Shown here: in pieces, positions 61,201 through 64,000 of the stretch
Position numbering within the stretch: the stretch's first letter is position 1
Layout of the letters: each line of letters opens with the position of its first letter
NCBI GenBank assembly: GCA_023333565.1
Contig: JAJKFH010002247.1
Location: forward strand, 1 to 64,000
Direction: 5' to 3'
Source: Puffinus mauretanicus
Taxonomy: Eukaryota > Chordata > Aves > Procellariiformes > Procellariidae
Length of the DNA stretch: 64,000 nucleotides
Notes under the pieces: generated by a model
What the model saw: only the letters and a program-made list of their open reading frames with translations
Told to the model about the DNA's origin: nothing
Database searches by the model: none
Made by a program: the position numbers and the translations under genes

Positions 61201-64000
61201 TAAATAAATGCTTGAAAAATTATTCTGCTGGTCATTTCATAGCAACAGCTGTTAGCCAGATGTTTTCTATTGGGGTTGCATCTCTGCCTCACTATGAGTT
61301 AACACTATGCTTCTGCAAATCTGAAGAAATATAATTTTATTAAATTCATTTGTAATAAAAACTCAGGTACAACGTTTTTTATTTTAAAGCTATTTTGATT
61401 GTTAAAAGAAAATAATTCTCTTACTACGTTTGAATTGGCAACTTACTGGTGACAGAAAAACAAGCACACTAGCCTTTTTTTTATCATAATGGAGCTGTTA
61501 CACATCTTGGCTAAACTAACCCTCAGAAGGGTTTTGTTAGATGCTCCTAATCACAACCTAACTAGCAAATATGGAAATGCAAATACCTAGGTTTAAGACA
61601 ACATTTGGCATCCTCTCTCTGTTGTATGTATTTCTGCTGAGGAGCATCATTTTGGCTCCTTCAGGGTAGCCAGAATTATCTGTACAATCATTTCATCTTG
61701 CAAAGGATACAGGAGTTGAACATGAGTTGTACTGATGAGGCATTCCAGAGTACGGACTGTGTCCCACTTTGTGACTGTCATATGCATATAGTATGTACTT
61801 AATGACTGTAACAAGGAGCTGACCAGGAAGCACTACCATTAATGAGAAGGAGGGAAAACACTTTTGCTGTACATGGAAGATGTTAATGGTTTATTTACTT
61901 TTTTAATTTTTGAAGTAGAAGAAAATCACAAAAACTGTAGAAAAACTGAGGTAGCTGTGAAAGGATTTTTTGTGCATGATGAACTGGTAGTTTCTGTTAC
62001 CTTGTAAGTCAGCATTTTAACGCCTCTGCTGCACCCTGTGGTCAATGGTTACTCTTTCATCCTTTATCACTTACTTGCATCTTATCCTTTGAACATGCAG
62101 CCACTGTTGATTCCACTGCCTTTCCTTTACATTCTCCCCTCCCTGGGATCTAGCCCTATTCTTTGTAAGAAAAAACACACCATCATTCATTTAATACCAC
62201 TCACTTTCCTTGACTTGTCAAGGACTCAAGCAAAATTTTGAGGCACCTCTGGTTTTAAAGGAAAGGACCATTATTAAAATGACTGTAGTTGTTCGCTTTC
62301 ATGGTACATGATGACTAACTTGATTAAAAACTTGCAAGTAAGCCAGGTTTTTCAGATCTACCTTTAGTGACTAACCTTCTGTAGACTATTTTTATTTTTT
62401 TAGTATGATAAATGAAGCATGGAGTATATACAATTGTATATGTAAATGATGCATTCTGCTAGTTCCAGAAATACATAATCATTATACGTAGGTTGAACTA
62501 ATTAATTAGCTATTATTAGAATTAATTCAGAAGCCCAGCATAAAGTAATGCTTCCTTATACAGATAAAGTAATGCTTCCTTATACAGCTGAACTTCCCCC
62601 CCCAAAATCCACATAGTTTGTCTGTTGGCCCCAGAAGAGTTGTTTGTTACAGTATTCCCAACATTCATGATAACTAGATTTAAATTGCTTTCAGGGTATA
62701 TTATTTGAAATGGAATATGGGTGGAAGAAGATGCCTGCTCCCTATGTACAACCTAGGCAGCTGATCAGTGTTGTGTGGAGTCCTGGAAAGCAGCTTTGCT
62801 TGCCATCTGAGAAGAAAATGGATTTTCCACACAAAAGTATTTTCTGTTGGGTAAATGTAGCTTCTGTTGCTCCTCTAAACAGATCCCACACTCCTGGCCT
62901 TTCTCTAAATCCTTGCATGGTGATGTTTACAGAGCCTGAATTCTGTATGGGATCTGTAGATCGTAGCACAAAACAAGGTGGGAAATACCTCTCTTCCTGC
63001 AGTTGAAGAGGGGTAAGTTTTTCCTGACTGGACAAGCTTGCATGAATGCAGTAATAAGGAAAAGAAAATACGCTCTAAAGAGTTTTTCTGCAATCAGAGG
63101 AGGAAAAAATGGATGAAAAAGGAGAATAAAGTCCGTGTTCTAAAGACAAGCATACATCATTATTCTCGTTTTTATATCTTTCTGATTATTTAATCACGTT
63201 TGTTGTTTTCTGGTTTTACTGGAACACAGAAGAGAGTGTGTGCCTTCTTTTCCTTCAATTAACCAACTAATAAACCAACTACTTTTACATTTCTTTATTC
63301 CTTTTGGTCTATGACAAGAGGAATCTATTTGGGAAAACAGAGGAAAAAGACAATACAGTCAAATGAAATGTTTTTACAAAATTTCAAATTCTGTTTTACA
63401 GTATCTGTTTGCTGCTGACAGTGAGATACATGCTGCCCGAGTACATGTTCAAGTACTTCTGCCACGATTGCAACAGAGGAATCAGTTCTTACTATCCCAG
63501 CCATATTGCTAAAATTGCAGCAATATCAGCTTTCAAGCTTTCAAGCTTTTCCTTTTATTTTTTTTTTCCTCCCAAATTGATTTTGAAAATAAGTTTCCCC
63601 TAATCTCATGGTTCTTTTAGACATAAAGATTATAAAGAAATTAATGAAACTGTCATAGAAGTTAATGGTGGAATTCTTGCTGACTTCATTTAGGCCTTGA
63701 TTGTGTTATGTATTCAGAAAGTCGCCAAGGATGGACCATTGGGAAAGTGTGATGCTGTTATTTATTAGAAGCCCAGAAAAAATAATCATAGTCCCTAGTG
63801 CTGTAATTTACAGTGTATAGAGTGAAGGTTACACCCGTGCAGAGTGTCAGTGCAGTTAATGGTGTTTCATGCTGGCACAACAATCTGCCCATCTGCTATA
63901 ATTACAGGATCGAGACAATGACTTGTGAATTACAACATTGATGGGCCACACTGAAATGCTAATTCTACCTCTGAAACTCTGGGGGAACTCAGTCCCATCT
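58266..64000. other. Non-coding stretch to the window end
   Basis: AT-rich with no gene recognised. Frames of up to 98 codons (60035-60331 minus, 62710-63006 plus, 62742-63035 minus) show no known domain. The pair at 62.7-63.0 kb overlap on opposite strands and look like chance. A 24-bp tandem duplication lies at 62540-62587. Confidence 0.6.
62540..62587 (+). repeat. 24-bp tandem duplication
   Basis: ATAAAGTAATGCTTCCTTAT followed by ACAG occurs twice head to tail without a difference, suggesting a recent event. Confidence 0.9.

Noticed and set aside
58266..64000. First exon of SV2C or another neighbour of POC5
   Set aside because: No acidic SV2C-like N-terminal coding exon and no second CpG island were seen; the window probably ends before that gene.
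1..64000. CRISPR array, tRNA or rRNA genes, prokaryotic operon or integron
   Set aside because: No regular spacer repeats, no tRNA cloverleaf recognised and no rRNA motifs; introns, CpG island, CR1 and LTR elements all point to a bird nuclear genome.

Overview
The window is vertebrate nuclear DNA, and almost certainly from a bird. It contains four recognisable fragments of CR1 LINE retrotransposons (chicken repeat 1 type), two of them ending in the diagnostic ATTCTATG-type 3' repeat, and several LTR remnants of avian endogenous-retrovirus type. Single-copy DNA is AT-rich with long introns and intergenic stretches. There is no prokaryotic-style gene packing, and nearly all open frames over about 60 codons are chance frames or pieces of retroelements.

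Left arm (1 to about 11.8 kb): the 5' part of one host gene on the minus strand, recognised as POC5 (centriolar protein POC5). Two coding exons are placed to the base. Exon 2 (8070-8169) carries the ATG and 28 codons beginning MSSDEEK; exon 3 (3505-3652) begins DEYEELL and joins in phase 0. A short non-coding first exon is inferred to end at a consensus donor at 11290/11289, inside a CpG-island promoter (about 10.93-11.84 kb). That promoter has inverted CCAAT boxes, an E2F-like palindrome and a CHR-like element, the combination expected of a cell-cycle-regulated centriole gene. Exon 4 onward lies left of the window.

Middle and right (about 11.8 to 64 kb): no host protein-coding gene can be supported. 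In mammals POC5 is followed on this side by a long interval before SV2C; no SV2C-like coding sequence is seen here, so this is probably the same desert (inference). A candidate terminal exon of a transcript divergent from POC5 is at 15485-15960. The rest is single-copy non-coding DNA with repeats. These are an old CR1 tail (21755-22345), a 400-bp LTR with a perfect 6-bp target duplication (20999-21398) and a 3' endogenous-retrovirus remnant whose LTR (25070-28286) is split by a 2.6-kb CR1 insertion. To the right are a pair of same-family solo LTRs in opposite orientation 1.37 kb apart (42640-43570 and 44945-45894), each with its own 5-bp target duplication, and a 3.4-kb CR1 on the minus strand (54824 to about 58265) retaining parts of ORF1 and ORF2. 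All retroelement reading frames are broken.

No new gene system was found. The most informative points are the POC5 promoter architecture, the CR1-in-LTR nesting that leaves a CRE plus TATA core intact, and the inverted LTR and CR1 pairs.
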